This document shows, in pieces, positions 42,049 to 51,864 of a stretch of 64,000 nt of DNA (position 1 is the stretch's first letter; each line of letters opens with the position of its first letter). The position numbers and the translations under genes were made by a program. This stretch comes from Flavobacterium sp. 90 (GTDB lineage Bacteria; Bacteroidota; Bacteroidia; Flavobacteriales; Flavobacteriaceae), in the NCBI RefSeq assembly GCF_004339525.1, contig NZ_SMGE01000001.1, forward strand, positions 6,200,001 through 6,264,000, given 5' to 3'. The notes under the pieces were generated by a model that did not search any database, was not told where the DNA came from, and saw only the letters and a list, made by a program, of their open reading frames with translations.

Positions 42049-43635
42049 TTAATTTATTAATGGTATTTTTATTATAAAGGTGCTACCTTTTCCTTTTTCG
42101 CTTTCAACATACACTTGTCCATTATGATCTTCTACTATTCTTTTTACATAAGCAAGTCCTAAACCGTGTCCTTTTACATTATGTAAATCTCCTGTATGTT
42201 CTCTATAAAACTTTTCAAAAACTCGTTTTTGAGCTATCTTACTCATACCAAGACCATTATCTTTTACTTTTATCAGAATCATGTCTTTAACATTTTCTGT
42301 AAAAATTTCAATTTCAGGAGCATCCGGTGAATATTTTATCGCGTTTTCTAAAATATTTACCAATACGTTTGTAAAATGCACTTCATTAATCAAACACGTT
42401 GTTCTTGCCGCATTAAAGTGTTTTACAACTGTACCTTGTCTGTCTTCCAAAATTAAGTTTACGTGCTCAATTGCATCATCAATAATATCATGAATTACAG
42501 TTGGTTCTTTTGTTATATCAAGTTCTCTTTTTTCTAATTTAGAGATACGAAGAACGTTTTCAACCTGAGCATGCATTCTTTTATTTTCGTCCCGAATCAT
42601 TTGAAGATAGCGATAAACTTTCTCTTTATCTTCAATAATCTTAGGGTTTCTGATTGCGTCCAGTGCTAAATTTATTGTTGCAATTGGAGTTTTAAACTCG
42701 TGCGTCATATTATTAATAAAATCAGTTTTGATTTCAGAAATATGTTTTTGACGCAACAATTGATTCAATGCACTTGTATAAGCAACTATTATAATCAATG
42801 TAAATATTATCGATAATATAGTGATACTCAACAATTCAGAAAGTAAAAATTTCTTTTTATGAGGAAACGTTATATACAATTCATATCTACTGCTTCCTTC
42901 ATTGTCCGTGAATATCGGTACATGATAACTTGCATCTTTATCATAATGAAATCCATCTGACTTTATTTTTGTCGACAAACCACTATTAAGAACTCCGAAT
43001 TCAAATTTGGTTTTTACACCATATTCTTCTAATTCTTTCTTTAGAAGGTTCTGCAATTTAATCTTAGAAATTCTTTCGTCAATTGGTAATGCATCTGCAA
43101 AATCCTTTATCGAAATTTCCATTTGAACTTTATTCAAAAGATCTAAACTACCTGATTTTTCTACTCTTAAATCAGGAATTAAACTTTGTCCTAAAGTACT
43201 ATTGTCAATATTGTTGTTATTATTATAAACTTCAGTTACTCTTTTTGAACTAAAATTTTTAAATCTTTCGCTGCTAAACTTTTTATTGAAAAGTGAACCA
43301 CTTATATCATAATCTTCGGATGTAAGTGTGTTAGAATAAACGATCGTTTTATTTGTCTTGGTATTTCTTTGTACATATAATACTTCAAGTAAATCCTCTT
43401 TCTTTGGAATTTTACCAGTACTATCTTTTAAACGATTCCATTTATCATAAAAACTATACTCTTCTTGCTGCTCAAGTTTATCAGCAACATTACCTATTAC
43501 TTGGGTAACGTGGTATTTAAATTGTTCGTCATTATTTTTGAACGAAGAATTGAACCAATATACTTGAACCAGAATAATCCCTATTAAGGACAAACTCATC
43601 AGTAAAACAAGTATTCTAAAAAATAATTTATTCAT
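42049..43635 (-). CDS. Sensor histidine kinase, RprX-like
   Basis: Two membrane helices (about 7-27 and 270-292) bracket a periplasmic sensor region of about 240 residues, with no recognised sensor family. The kinase core follows: H box MTHEFKTPIATIN (about residue 310), N box NILENAIKYSPD, and G boxes KDNGLGMS and KGHGLGLAYVKRIV. It autophosphorylates on the H-box His and passes phosphate to the next gene. The two genes probably form an operon that starts at this gene. Confidence 0.94.
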   Translation of the reverse strand: MNKLFFRILVLLMSLSLIGIILVQVYWFNSSFKNNDEQFKYHVTQVIGNVADKLEQQEEYSFYDKWNRLKDSTGKIPKKEDLLEVLYVQRNTKTNKTIVYSNTLTSEDYDISGSLFNKKFSSERFKNFSSKRVTEVYNNNNNIDNSTLGQSLIPDLRVEKSGSLDLLNKVQMEISIKDFADALPIDERISKIKLQNLLKKELEEYGVKTKFEFGVLNSGLSTKIKSDGFHYDKDASYHVPIFTDNEGSSRYELYITFPHKKKFLLSELLSITILSIIFTLIIIVAYTSALNQLLRQKHISEIKTDFINNMTHEFKTPIATINLALDAIRNPKIIEDKEKVYRYLQMIRDENKRMHAQVENVLRISKLEKRELDITKEPTVIHDIIDDAIEHVNLILEDRQGTVVKHFNAARTTCLINEVHFTNVLVNILENAIKYSPDAPEIEIFTENVKDMILIKVKDNGLGMSKIAQKRVFEKFYREHTGDLHNVKGHGLGLAYVKRIVEDHNGQVYVESEKGKGSTFIIKIPLIN

Positions 43636-43694
43636 CGAAACAAAATTAATATTTTAACAATATACTAAATAATACATTAACCAAATATTAACAT

Positions 43695-44291
43695 TTAAGA
43701 CTGATTTTGTTTTATATTTAAAATTTTAAGAATTTTAACAACTTCTTCTCTAGCAATTTTAAGATTACTGTTATTAATTACAAAATTGCTTAAGGAAATT
43801 CGTTTTTCATCATTCCACTGCATTTTTATCCTGCTTAAAACTTGTTCACGTGTGGTATTATCTCGCTTTAGAACTCTTTCAATTCTAATTTCTTCCGGGG
43901 CAGTAACTGTTACAATAACATCGCAATCTTTATAACGACCACTTTCAAACAAAATTGCGGCTTCATACACCACATATTGATATTTTTTATGTTCTGATAA
44001 CCAAATTTCAAAATCCCTCTTTACAGCCGGATGCACAATTGCATTTAATTTTGCTAACTGATCGGCATTATTAAAAACAATTTCAGCCAGTTTTGCTCTG
44101 TTTAAAACGTCATTTTCAAAAAGTGCTCCTCCAAATGTTGCCTTTATTTCGTTGACAATACTTTGAGATTGCATTACTTTTTTAGCTTCATCATCAGCAA
44201 TGTAAACCGGAACTCCCATTGTTGCAAAATAGTTTGCAATAGTTGTTTTACCACTTCCTATTCCGCCTGTTAAGCCAATAACTTTTGTCAT
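43695..44291 (-). CDS. coaE: Dephospho-CoA kinase
   Basis: CoaE phosphorylates the ribose 3'-OH of dephospho-CoA, the last step of CoA synthesis. The 198 residues start with GLTGGIGSGKTTIANYFAT (P-loop) and have VPVYIADDEAKKVM and HPAVKRDFEIWL, then EAAILFESG. It is one base downstream of the glycosyltransferase gene. CoaBC is encoded at 49.4 kb, so two CoA genes are in the window. Confidence 0.96.
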   Translation of the reverse strand: MTKVIGLTGGIGSGKTTIANYFATMGVPVYIADDEAKKVMQSQSIVNEIKATFGGALFENDVLNRAKLAEIVFNNADQLAKLNAIVHPAVKRDFEIWLSEHKKYQYVVYEAAILFESGRYKDCDVIVTVTAPEEIRIERVLKRDNTTREQVLSRIKMQWNDEKRISLSNFVINNSNLKIAREEVVKILKILNIKQNQS

Positions 44292-44292
44292 A

Positions 44293-45291
44293 CTATATCT
44301 TAAAAAACATACGAGGAAAGGCCTCTTGCGGTTTTTTCTTTAGAAGGATAATTTTTATGAATGATTCTAAAAATCCCGTTCCATAACCATAAAATTGTTT
44401 CCAAACTGCAATTACAGAAAGATATCCAATTTTAATGCTTTTATTTTGAATACTTGCTATAAGAAAAACCATACCGAAATATACAAAATATAATTGTAAT
44501 AATATATCAAAATTGAAAATTAATAGTAAAAAAGCTAATAATAATCCGAGGATAAAAAACGTCGGAAAAAAGAACGTTAATTTATTATGTTCCGGATACC
44601 AACTATTAAGAATCGGTCTTGCAATTCCGAATTTATGCACTTGTATTGAGAATTTTTCCCAGTCAATTCTTCGTTTATGATAAACGTAAGCTTCTGAAAA
44701 CAATCTGGTTTCAAATCCTAAATTCCATAATCGAATTGATAAATCCGGATCTTCTCCCGGATGAATATTTCCAAACCCCTTTGAAGCCTCAAAAGCCTTT
44801 TTTGAAATTCCCATATTGAAACTTCTTGGCTGAAACTTATTAATTTTTTCAGAACCACCACGAATTCCTCCAGTTGTCAAGAAAGATGTCATTGCAAAAT
44901 TAATTGCTTTCTGAATACTCGAAAAGCTATCTAACGCTCTGTCCGGGCCTCCAAAACAATCAACATATTCCTGATCCAGGGCTTTTCTAACTTCTGTTAA
45001 ATAGTTAGGCGGAATAATACAATCTGAGTCAAAAATAATAAAGTAATCTCCTCTTGCCTTTTGCATCCCGAAGTTTCTGGAATCTCCAGGTCCTGAATTT
45101 TCCTTAAAGTAATATGAAATATTCAATTTTCCCTGATATGTCATCACGACGTCTTTACATGGAATTGACGATCCATCTTCGACTAGAACAATTTCAAAAG
45201 CTTCATTATAATCAGATTTTGAGAGACTTTCTAAAAGTTCATCTACTTCATCTGGACGATTATACACGGGTATAATTAAAGAAAAAATCAT
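44293..45291 (-). CDS. Family 2 glycosyltransferase, membrane-anchored
   Basis: The GT-A domain starts FSLIIPVYNRPDEVDELLES, with nucleotide-binding VEDGSS and the DSD metal motif in FIIFDSDCIIP; GEDPDLSIRLWNLG is the acceptor-side EDxxL region. Two hydrophobic helices follow (about 245-285). It probably adds a sugar to a cell-surface glycan or lipid at the inner face of the membrane; donor and acceptor are unknown. It is co-transcribed with coaE. Confidence 0.9.
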   Translation of the reverse strand: MIFSLIIPVYNRPDEVDELLESLSKSDYNEAFEIVLVEDGSSIPCKDVVMTYQGKLNISYYFKENSGPGDSRNFGMQKARGDYFIIFDSDCIIPPNYLTEVRKALDQEYVDCFGGPDRALDSFSSIQKAINFAMTSFLTTGGIRGGSEKINKFQPRSFNMGISKKAFEASKGFGNIHPGEDPDLSIRLWNLGFETRLFSEAYVYHKRRIDWEKFSIQVHKFGIARPILNSWYPEHNKLTFFFPTFFILGLLLAFLLLIFNFDILLQLYFVYFGMVFLIASIQNKSIKIGYLSVIAVWKQFYGYGTGFLESFIKIILLKKKPQEAFPRMFFKI

Positions 45292-45341
45292 AATGGGATG
45301 TGCGTATTAAAGTGGGAATATTTTAAAATTAAAAATTTTAA

Positions 45342-45349
45342 CAAAGATA
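45342..45349 (-). promoter_or_regulatory. TATCTTTG -7 box for glycosyltransferase-coaE
   Basis: On the minus strand TATCTTTG matches TAnnTTTG, 50 bp upstream of the glycosyltransferase start and between it and the fabV terminator. No clear -33 box. Confidence 0.4.
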
Positions 45350-45364
45350 TGTTATATTCATAAA

Positions 45365-45392
45365 AAAACCATTCGCTGTGACGAATGGTTTT
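45365..45392 (-). terminator. Terminator of fabV
   Basis: AAAACCATTCG-CTGTGA-CGAATGGTTTT, an 11-bp stem with a T7 tail on the minus strand, 25 bp past the fabV stop. Confidence 0.9.
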
Positions 45393-45417
45393 CATTTATA
45401 AGAGTTTTTTTTTCTAT

Positions 45418-46608
45418 TTATTTGATACTTTCAATATTTACAACTTCATTTGCTTCTGCTGCATAATCAACTCCTGCAAATTCAAATCCAAAAAGATTCA
45501 GGAAATCGTTTCTATATCCTGCTAAATCACCAATAGCCGGTAATGTTTCAGTTGTAGCTTCTAACCAAAGTTTAGCCACTTTTTCCTGAACATCATCACG
45601 CATTTCCCAGTCGTCAATTCTGATTCTGCCTTTTTCATCAACAGGAACTTCTGATCCATTGTACAATCTATCTTGGAACAAACGCTGAATCTGCTCAATA
45701 CAACCTTCGTGAATTCCTTCTTCTTTCATGATTTTATATAAAAGAGAAATATACAAAGGAATAACAGGAATCGCAGAACTTGCTTGTGTAACCAATGCTT
45801 TGTTTACAGAAACATAAGCTTTTCCTCCTATTGATTCTAAACTATCTGTGATAGAAAATGCTGTAGCTTCTAAATGATCTTTTGCCTGACCAATTGTACC
45901 TTTACGGTAAACCGCTTCTGTCAATGATGGCCCGATATAAGAATAAGCAACTGTTGTAGCTCCGTCTGCCAATAAATTTTCAGCTTTTAAAGCATCAATC
46001 CACATTGCCCAGTCTTCACCTCCCATTACAGCAACTGTATTTTCAATATCTTCTTCGTTTGCCGGAGCAATTGAAACTTCAGAAACTTTTCCGGTATGAA
46101 AATCTACTGTTTTATTTGTAAAAGTTTGTCCGATTGGTTTTAAAACTGAACGGTGCAAAACTCCTGTTACAGGATGTTGACGCACTGGAGAAGCTAAACT
46201 GTAAATTACAAGATCAACTTGTCCTAAATCTGCTTTAATTAAATCTAAAGTTTCTCTTTTTATTTCGTTTGAAAAAGCATCTCCATTAATACTTTTTGCA
46301 TATAGACCTGCTTTGTGAGCTTCTGTTTCAAAAGCTGCAGAATTATACCATCCTGGTGAAGCTGTTTTTCCTTCAACTGGTGGTTTTTCAAAGAAAACTC
46401 CAATTGTTGCAGCATCAGATCCAAAAGCACTTGTGATTCTTGAAGCTAAACCAAATCCAGTAGAAGCTCCGATAACTAACACTTTCTTTGCTCCAGCAAT
46501 TGGACCTTTTGATTTTATATATTCTATTTGATTTTTAACATTTTGCTCGGCTCCTTTTGGGTGAGATGTCAAGCAAATAAATCCTCTCATTCTAGGTTCT
46601 ATAATCAT
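45418..46608 (-). CDS. fabV: Enoyl-[ACP] reductase FabV (trans-2-enoyl-CoA reductase)
   Basis: FabV reduces enoyl-ACP/CoA with NADH in fatty-acid elongation. The 396-residue protein has the NADH motif VLVIGASTGFGLASRI, DLVIYSLASPVRQHP, and the catalytic Tyr-x8-Lys in AVYRKGTIGQAK. It starts IIEPRMRGFICLTSHPKGAE, as in the family. FabV enzymes are not inhibited by triclosan in other species. It is a single-gene unit. Confidence 0.96.
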   Translation of the reverse strand: MIIEPRMRGFICLTSHPKGAEQNVKNQIEYIKSKGPIAGAKKVLVIGASTGFGLASRITSAFGSDAATIGVFFEKPPVEGKTASPGWYNSAAFETEAHKAGLYAKSINGDAFSNEIKRETLDLIKADLGQVDLVIYSLASPVRQHPVTGVLHRSVLKPIGQTFTNKTVDFHTGKVSEVSIAPANEEDIENTVAVMGGEDWAMWIDALKAENLLADGATTVAYSYIGPSLTEAVYRKGTIGQAKDHLEATAFSITDSLESIGGKAYVSVNKALVTQASSAIPVIPLYISLLYKIMKEEGIHEGCIEQIQRLFQDRLYNGSEVPVDEKGRIRIDDWEMRDDVQEKVAKLWLEATTETLPAIGDLAGYRNDFLNLFGFEFAGVDYAAEANEVVNIESIK

Positions 46609-46697
46609 TTTTTTCCTTTTTATTCGTAATTAAGTCATTCTCTCTTTATCAAAGAAGAACTAACCTATTAACGTTTGTTTAATTAGCTTTAAGATGA

Positions 46698-46705
46698 CAA
46701 ATATA
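46698..46705 (-). promoter_or_regulatory. TATATTTG -7 box for fabV
   Basis: On the minus strand TATATTTG matches TAnnTTTG, 90 bp upstream of the fabV start and just after the recN stop. The -33 box is not clear. Confidence 0.4.
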
Positions 46706-46715
46706 AATTATTTCT

Positions 46716-48368
46716 TTAGTTCAACAAGGCTTTAGCATGATTTAAAGCCGAATCCGAAACAACTGCTCCTGATAACATTTGAGCAATTTCTACAACTCTT
46801 TCGTCCTGAGACAAAAGTCTCAACTCTGATTGTGTATCGTCGTCAACTGTAGATTTCGAAACTTTAAAATGTGAATCTCCTTTTGCTGCTATTTGAGGTA
46901 AATGCGTAATGGCGAAGATTTGCATTTTTGCGCTCATTTCCTTCATTATCTCTCCCATTCGAATAGCAATTTCTCCGGAAACTCCTGTATCAATTTCGTC
47001 AAAGATTAAGGTTGGTAACTTTGAATATTGTGCCAAAATCGCTTTGACAGCCAACATTATACGAGACATTTCTCCTCCTGAAGCTACTTTTTTCAATAAA
47101 CCAAAATCAGTTCCTTTATTTGCAGAAAACAAAAATTGCAACTCTTCTTTTCCATTATTGAAATAGGTTTCAGATGGCAATAATTCCATATTAAAACGGA
47201 CATTTGGCATTCCTAAAGTTTCTAATATCGAAACTAATTGATTCGATAAAACCGGAATTGCTTTTATTCTTTCCTCATGAATTGTCGCAGAAAAAGCATC
47301 TAATTCTGAAGTTTTTTGTTCTATTGATTTTGATAAAATTGCTATTTCGTCTTCAATATTATCCAATTCCAGTACTTTATTTTCCAAGCCTGCCTGAATT
47401 TGTAATAATTCTTCTACAGTTTTAACCTGATGTTTTTTCTGTAAATTATAAATCAACTGCAATTTTTGACCTACTAATTCTAATTGCGCCGGATCATTTA
47501 ACAATTTTTCTGATGCATTTTGCAATTCTTTCGAAACATCGTCAACCTCAATTGCTACACTTGTAATTCTTTCGAATAAACTTTGATATTCCGGCGAAAA
47601 TGTCGTGATTTTTTGCAAGGAAGCTTTAATTTCATTTAGATTATGAAAAACGCCAAATTGCTCTTCATTGGCAATTACCAATGATTTATCAATTGATTCT
47701 TTAATAATTTCAACATTATTCAGTTTCTCATAATCAGCTTCTAATTCTTCTTGCTCGCCTGATTTTAATTTTGCAACAACCAATTCATTCAATAAAAAAG
47801 TATTGTATTCCAATTCTTTTCCTGAATCGCTTTGTTTTTTTAATAAAGCATTCAGTTTAGTTTTATCTGATTTATACTCTTTCAGTAATTTTTGATACGA
47901 TAATATTGTTTCTCCATTATTTGCAATTGCATCAATAATTTTAAACTGAACACTTTCGTCTGATAATTCCTGTGTTTGCTGTTGCGAATGTATATCAATC
48001 AAAAACAAACTTAAATCTTGCAATTCCTGAAGATTTACCGGACTATCATTTATAAATGCACGAGATTTTCCCGAAGGCAAAATTTCGCGTCTAATTATAG
48101 TTTCGTCTTCGTAATCAAGATCGTTGCTTTCGAAAAATTCTTTTAGATTGTATTTAGAAATTTCAAAATGTGCTTCAATTACACATTTTTCTTCTTTGTT
48201 TTTTAATGACGTAAGATCAGCTCTTTTTCCTAAAACAAGTCCAATTGCACCTAATATAATTGATTTCCCCGCACCTGTTTCACCTGTAATTATAGAAAAA
48301 CCTTTTGAAAAATCAATAGCTAGTTTTTCAATTAGAGCATAATTTTTAATTGACAGCGAAGTAATCAT
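46716..48368 (-). CDS. recN: DNA repair protein RecN
   Basis: RecN is an SMC-like ATPase that acts in double-strand break repair. The 550-residue protein begins SLSIKNYALIEKLAIDFSKG, with Walker A GETGAGKSIILGAIGLVLG, a long coiled-coil middle (about 150-370), the signature VASGGEMSRIMLAVKAIL and Walker B PTLIFDEIDTGVSGEIA. It is the last gene of the bamD-omega-coaBC-DUF4835-recN block, an order conserved in Flavobacteriia. Confidence 0.97.
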   Translation of the reverse strand: MITSLSIKNYALIEKLAIDFSKGFSIITGETGAGKSIILGAIGLVLGKRADLTSLKNKEEKCVIEAHFEISKYNLKEFFESNDLDYEDETIIRREILPSGKSRAFINDSPVNLQELQDLSLFLIDIHSQQQTQELSDESVQFKIIDAIANNGETILSYQKLLKEYKSDKTKLNALLKKQSDSGKELEYNTFLLNELVVAKLKSGEQEELEADYEKLNNVEIIKESIDKSLVIANEEQFGVFHNLNEIKASLQKITTFSPEYQSLFERITSVAIEVDDVSKELQNASEKLLNDPAQLELVGQKLQLIYNLQKKHQVKTVEELLQIQAGLENKVLELDNIEDEIAILSKSIEQKTSELDAFSATIHEERIKAIPVLSNQLVSILETLGMPNVRFNMELLPSETYFNNGKEELQFLFSANKGTDFGLLKKVASGGEMSRIMLAVKAILAQYSKLPTLIFDEIDTGVSGEIAIRMGEIMKEMSAKMQIFAITHLPQIAAKGDSHFKVSKSTVDDDTQSELRLLSQDERVVEIAQMLSGAVVSDSALNHAKALLN

Positions 48369-48418
48369 AGAGAAAATTTGTAAAAATAAAAGTTAATGAT
48401 GGGTGTGAAATTAAATAA

Positions 48419-49303
48419 TTAAAATTTAATTTGCGACCATTTTGTAGAATTCAATGGTGAGACTTTATTCAAAACGTCTGTTAAATCTGTAACAGGAATA
48501 CTTGGGCCTCCTGAAAATATGGAAACGATTTCATCTGATTTTGCATCAAAAAATACTCTCGTCAAAAAAGCATTGGGTTTTACAGTGCTAAATCGACCAA
48601 TAATAAGAAGCGCATCTTTTATTTTTTCTTTTGATGCTTTCAAATCCTGACTCATCAAATCTAAACCTGTATGATAAGCATACATCACCTGACGCAAATC
48701 ACTATACATTGGCGAAATCATATCGTTTATTAAATAGTAACGATTTTGAATTCCATCAGATTGACTCCATCCTTTAGATCCTCCTTGTTGGGCAACATTT
48801 GCAATATTTTGAGCAGTTTCCAGATATTGATTTCCGGCTCCCATTTGAAAAGTATCCGCATCCATTCCAAGAATCAAATAACTATAAAAAGAAACAACAG
48901 AAACTAAATTCGAATCAAATGTTGTTGGATTAAACAACAATGGCTCATACTCTGTATATCTGAAATTAAAATCTTTATCGTTATAATTTAAAACAGGAGA
49001 AGAATAGGTAGAATTGAAAATCAACCGAGATGATTGTACCTGGATAGTTCCTGAAAACTGATCTGAACTATTAGAAGACAATGTAATATACATTGAACAA
49101 TTGATACGTTCGTTTTGTTTCAGAACTGATCCTGTCCAATCTGTTTTATTCACAAATTCAGCCAAAGAAGTCTGAAGTGTTTTAAAAACCTGCTGATTGG
49201 GATTTGGTAATCTTTCTGTGTTAATAGTAACAGTACAATTTAGCTGTTGTGCCTGCGTAAAGCCAAAAATAAAGAAAACTAAAAATGTAACTATTTTATT
49301 CAT
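48419..49303 (-). CDS. DUF4835 secreted protein
   Basis: A signal peptide (MNKIVTFLVFFIFGFTQAQ) precedes 275 residues matching DUF4835: LNCTVTINTERLPN, FVNKTDWTG, and VSFYSYLILGMDADTFQ. The family is found in Bacteroidota between coaBC and recN. Function unknown; periplasmic or outer-membrane location is expected. Confidence 0.92.
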   Translation of the reverse strand: MNKIVTFLVFFIFGFTQAQQLNCTVTINTERLPNPNQQVFKTLQTSLAEFVNKTDWTGSVLKQNERINCSMYITLSSNSSDQFSGTIQVQSSRLIFNSTYSSPVLNYNDKDFNFRYTEYEPLLFNPTTFDSNLVSVVSFYSYLILGMDADTFQMGAGNQYLETAQNIANVAQQGGSKGWSQSDGIQNRYYLINDMISPMYSDLRQVMYAYHTGLDLMSQDLKASKEKIKDALLIIGRFSTVKPNAFLTRVFFDAKSDEIVSIFSGGPSIPVTDLTDVLNKVSPLNSTKWSQIKF

Positions 49304-49371
49304 ACGAAAGTTAATTTGGGTTCTACTACAAAAGTAATACTATTCTTGCTTTTAATTCGTATTTTAACTCT

Positions 49372-50586
49372 TTATGATTTCACAAAATGCGAAACAACTT
49401 TGTTTAAAATATCAACAGCTACAAATTCTTTTGATTTCAATTCCATTGGTTCAATTTTAAAATCTTTATCAATAAAGGTAACTTTATTGGTTTCTTTTTT
49501 AAAACCGGCTCCTTCATCTTGTAAGGAATTTAAAACAATCAAATCTAAGTTTTTTTTCTGAATTTTCAACTTAGCATTCTCAATTTCATTTTCGGTCTCT
49601 AAAGCAAAACCTATTAAGAATTGATTCTTTTTGATTGCACCCAATGATGCCAAGATATCTTTTGTCTTTTCTAATTCGATTGTAAAATCATCAGCTGCTT
49701 TTTTAATCTTTTGCAAAGCCACAACTTTAGGTTTGTAATCTGCAACGGCTGCTGCCGCAATTGCCACATCAACATCATTAAAATGTAAATGGCAAGCATC
49801 ATACATATCTTGCGCCGAAACTACATTGATAACTTCAACCAGCTTATTTTTTGCCTTAAAATGCGTTGGTCCTGCTACTAAAATTACCTGCGCTCCTAAA
49901 TTAGCTGCTTCATTTGCAATATCAAACCCCATTTTTCCCGAAGAATGATTTCCTATAAAACGTACAGGATCTATCGCTTCGTATGTTGGTCCGGCAGTAA
50001 TTAGTATTTTTTTTCCTTTAAGAGGTAATTTACTTTCTAAATCGGCTTCAAGAAAAGCAACGATATTCTCTGGTTCTGCCATTCGGCCTTCTCCTGATAA
50101 ACCACTTGCTAATTCTCCGTTTTCAGCAGGAATCATTACATTCCCGAATTGCTTTAAAGCAGCAAAACTGGATAAAGTAGACGGGTGTTTATACATATCC
50201 AAATCCATTGCCGGAGCAAAGTAAACGGGGCATTTTGCCGATAAATAAGTTGCTATTAAAAGATTATCACAGTTTCCGGTCGTCATTTTCGACAATGTGT
50301 TAGCTGTTGCCGGAGCAATTAACATTAAATCAGCCCAAAGTGCCAAATCAACATGATTATTCCAGACAACATCTTCATCGTCCTGATTAAAGAAACTTGA
50401 ATGTACAGGATTTTTTGATAACGTAGATAACGTAAGTGGGGTTACAAAATCCTTAGAAGCAGGTGTCATTATCACTTGGACATGTGCACCTGCTTTTATA
50501 AAAAGTCGTACTAATGAAGCTGTTTTATAGGCTGCGATTCCACCGGAAACTCCTAGTAAAATCTTTTTCCCGTTTAAAACTGACAT
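49372..50586 (-). CDS. coaBC: Bifunctional CoaBC (Dfp)
   Basis: The protein makes phosphopantothenoylcysteine and decarboxylates it in CoA synthesis. The N-terminal flavin-dependent CoaC domain (1-180) has GKKILLGVSGGIAAYKTASL, NHVDLALWADLMLIAPATAN and PAMDLDMYKHP; the CoaB domain (190-404) begins GKKILITAGPTYEAIDPVR and has FIGNHSSGKMG and AAAVADYKPK. The 404-residue length is normal. It follows the omega gene by 18 bp. Confidence 0.97.
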   Translation of the reverse strand: MSVLNGKKILLGVSGGIAAYKTASLVRLFIKAGAHVQVIMTPASKDFVTPLTLSTLSKNPVHSSFFNQDDEDVVWNNHVDLALWADLMLIAPATANTLSKMTTGNCDNLLIATYLSAKCPVYFAPAMDLDMYKHPSTLSSFAALKQFGNVMIPAENGELASGLSGEGRMAEPENIVAFLEADLESKLPLKGKKILITAGPTYEAIDPVRFIGNHSSGKMGFDIANEAANLGAQVILVAGPTHFKAKNKLVEVINVVSAQDMYDACHLHFNDVDVAIAAAAVADYKPKVVALQKIKKAADDFTIELEKTKDILASLGAIKKNQFLIGFALETENEIENAKLKIQKKNLDLIVLNSLQDEGAGFKKETNKVTFIDKDFKIEPMELKSKEFVAVDILNKVVSHFVKS

Positions 50587-50604
50587 TTATACTATATTAT
50601 TTTA

Positions 50605-50922
50605 TTATTTGTTTGAACCTCTGTGGTAAGTTTTACCATCTAACCATTCTTGTACTGCTAAAGCGTGTGGTTTAGGTAATTTTTCGTAAAATTTAGAAAC
50701 TTCAATTTGCTCTTTATTTTCAAAAACTTCTTCAAGACTGTCATTGTAAGTAGCAAACTCTTCTAATTTTTCAGTTAATTCTTTTTTAATTTCAGAATTA
50801 ATTTGATTTGCTCTTTTAGCCATAATGGTAATTGCTTCATACACATTTCCTGTTGGCTCTTCAATAACTGTTTTATTGTAAGTTATTGTATTTACAGGAG
50901 CATTCGTCTTTTTTAAATCCAT
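50605..50922 (-). CDS. rpoZ: RNA polymerase omega subunit, Bacteroidota type
   Basis: The 105-residue protein matches the Bacteroidota RpoZ-like family: TGNVYEAITIMAKRANQINS is the omega core (the YEA...IAxRA motif) and LPKPHALAVQEWLDGKTYHR is the typical tail. Omega supports assembly of RNA polymerase. It lies four bases after the bamD stop and 18 bp before coaBC, the usual place in this phylum. Confidence 0.9.
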   Translation of the reverse strand: MDLKKTNAPVNTITYNKTVIEEPTGNVYEAITIMAKRANQINSEIKKELTEKLEEFATYNDSLEEVFENKEQIEVSKFYEKLPKPHALAVQEWLDGKTYHRGSNK

Positions 50923-50926
50923 GACT

Positions 50927-51727
50927 TTATTTTATTTTAGTAAATTTTTGTAAATCAGTATCAACTCTAGCATTCATTTCGTCTGCTTTCACTTTGTATT
51001 TTGTAGCGCTGTTGAACTTTATTAAGTTATTGTAAGCTGCTTTTGCAACATTTAAACGTTCTTCCATTTTTGAAGGAACACTATTTATTGCCAATTTGTA
51101 TGCTGAATCATATTTATAGAACAACGCATCTTCTTTGAATGGTGTTCCCGGAAAATCAGCGATAAAATTATCAAATGCAATCAATGCTGATTTATAATCA
51201 GAAATCGTATTGTATCCTTTAGCATTTTCGTATGCTTTTTTCTCTAGTTTACCGCTCAAAATTTTAACAGCTTCATTTGCCTGAGCAATATATTCAGAGT
51301 TTGGATAGTTATCAATAAACGCTTGTAATTTCTCCAGAGCTTTTACTGTATCTGTTTGATCCAAACTATAAACAGGAGCTAATTTTGAATAGCTAAAAGC
51401 ACCAAGAAAAGCTGCTTCCTGAACTTTCTCACTACGCGGATATCCTGAAACAAAGCTTTCGAACTGGTAACCAGCCAAATAATATTGCTTTGACTTATAA
51501 TAAGACTGAGAAAACATATAAAATAATTTCTCTGCCTGAGGTTTACCTCTATATGTAGGCGCTAATTGCTCAAAAAGACGGATCGCTTTTGAATATTTTC
51601 CTGCATCATACATCTTTGTTGCTACATCAAACTTCGCCGCAACATCTTCATTTTTCAATGCTTTTTGGTAATCACTACAAGAACAAAAAAGGACAACAAC
51701 AATTAATAGAGATACTATTTTTTTCAT
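50927..51727 (-). CDS. bamD: Outer-membrane assembly lipoprotein BamD
   Basis: BamD belongs to the BAM complex that inserts beta-barrel proteins into the outer membrane. The ATG complementary to 51725-51727 gives MKKIVSLLIVVVLFCSCSDY with a lipobox; the longer frame has 17 implausible extra residues. The 266-residue protein has TPR repeats (YSKAIRLFEQLAPTYRGKPQ, AEKLFYMFSQSYYKSKQY, FESFVSGYPRSEKVQ). It leads the omega-coaBC-DUF4835-recN block. Confidence 0.95.
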   Translation of the reverse strand: MKKIVSLLIVVVLFCSCSDYQKALKNEDVAAKFDVATKMYDAGKYSKAIRLFEQLAPTYRGKPQAEKLFYMFSQSYYKSKQYYLAGYQFESFVSGYPRSEKVQEAAFLGAFSYSKLAPVYSLDQTDTVKALEKLQAFIDNYPNSEYIAQANEAVKILSGKLEKKAYENAKGYNTISDYKSALIAFDNFIADFPGTPFKEDALFYKYDSAYKLAINSVPSKMEERLNVAKAAYNNLIKFNSATKYKVKADEMNARVDTDLQKFTKIK

Positions 51728-51794
51728 TTTCTTACTTTTATTATGATTTCTTAGACAATTATGCCAAAGCAAAATCACACCGAAGTTCCGGTGG

Positions 51795-51802
51795 CAAATT
51801 TA
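51795..51802 (-). promoter_or_regulatory. TAAATTTG -7 box for bamD
   Basis: On the minus strand TAAATTTG matches TAnnTTTG, 67 bp upstream of bamD. A small hairpin (ACCG-AAGTTC-CGGT) follows at 51779-51792 in the leader. The -33 box is uncertain. Confidence 0.4.
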
Positions 51803-51864
51803 GTTATTAATTTAGCTACTACAAAATATTTTTTTGGTATAATAAAATACCGGTAATCTTACTG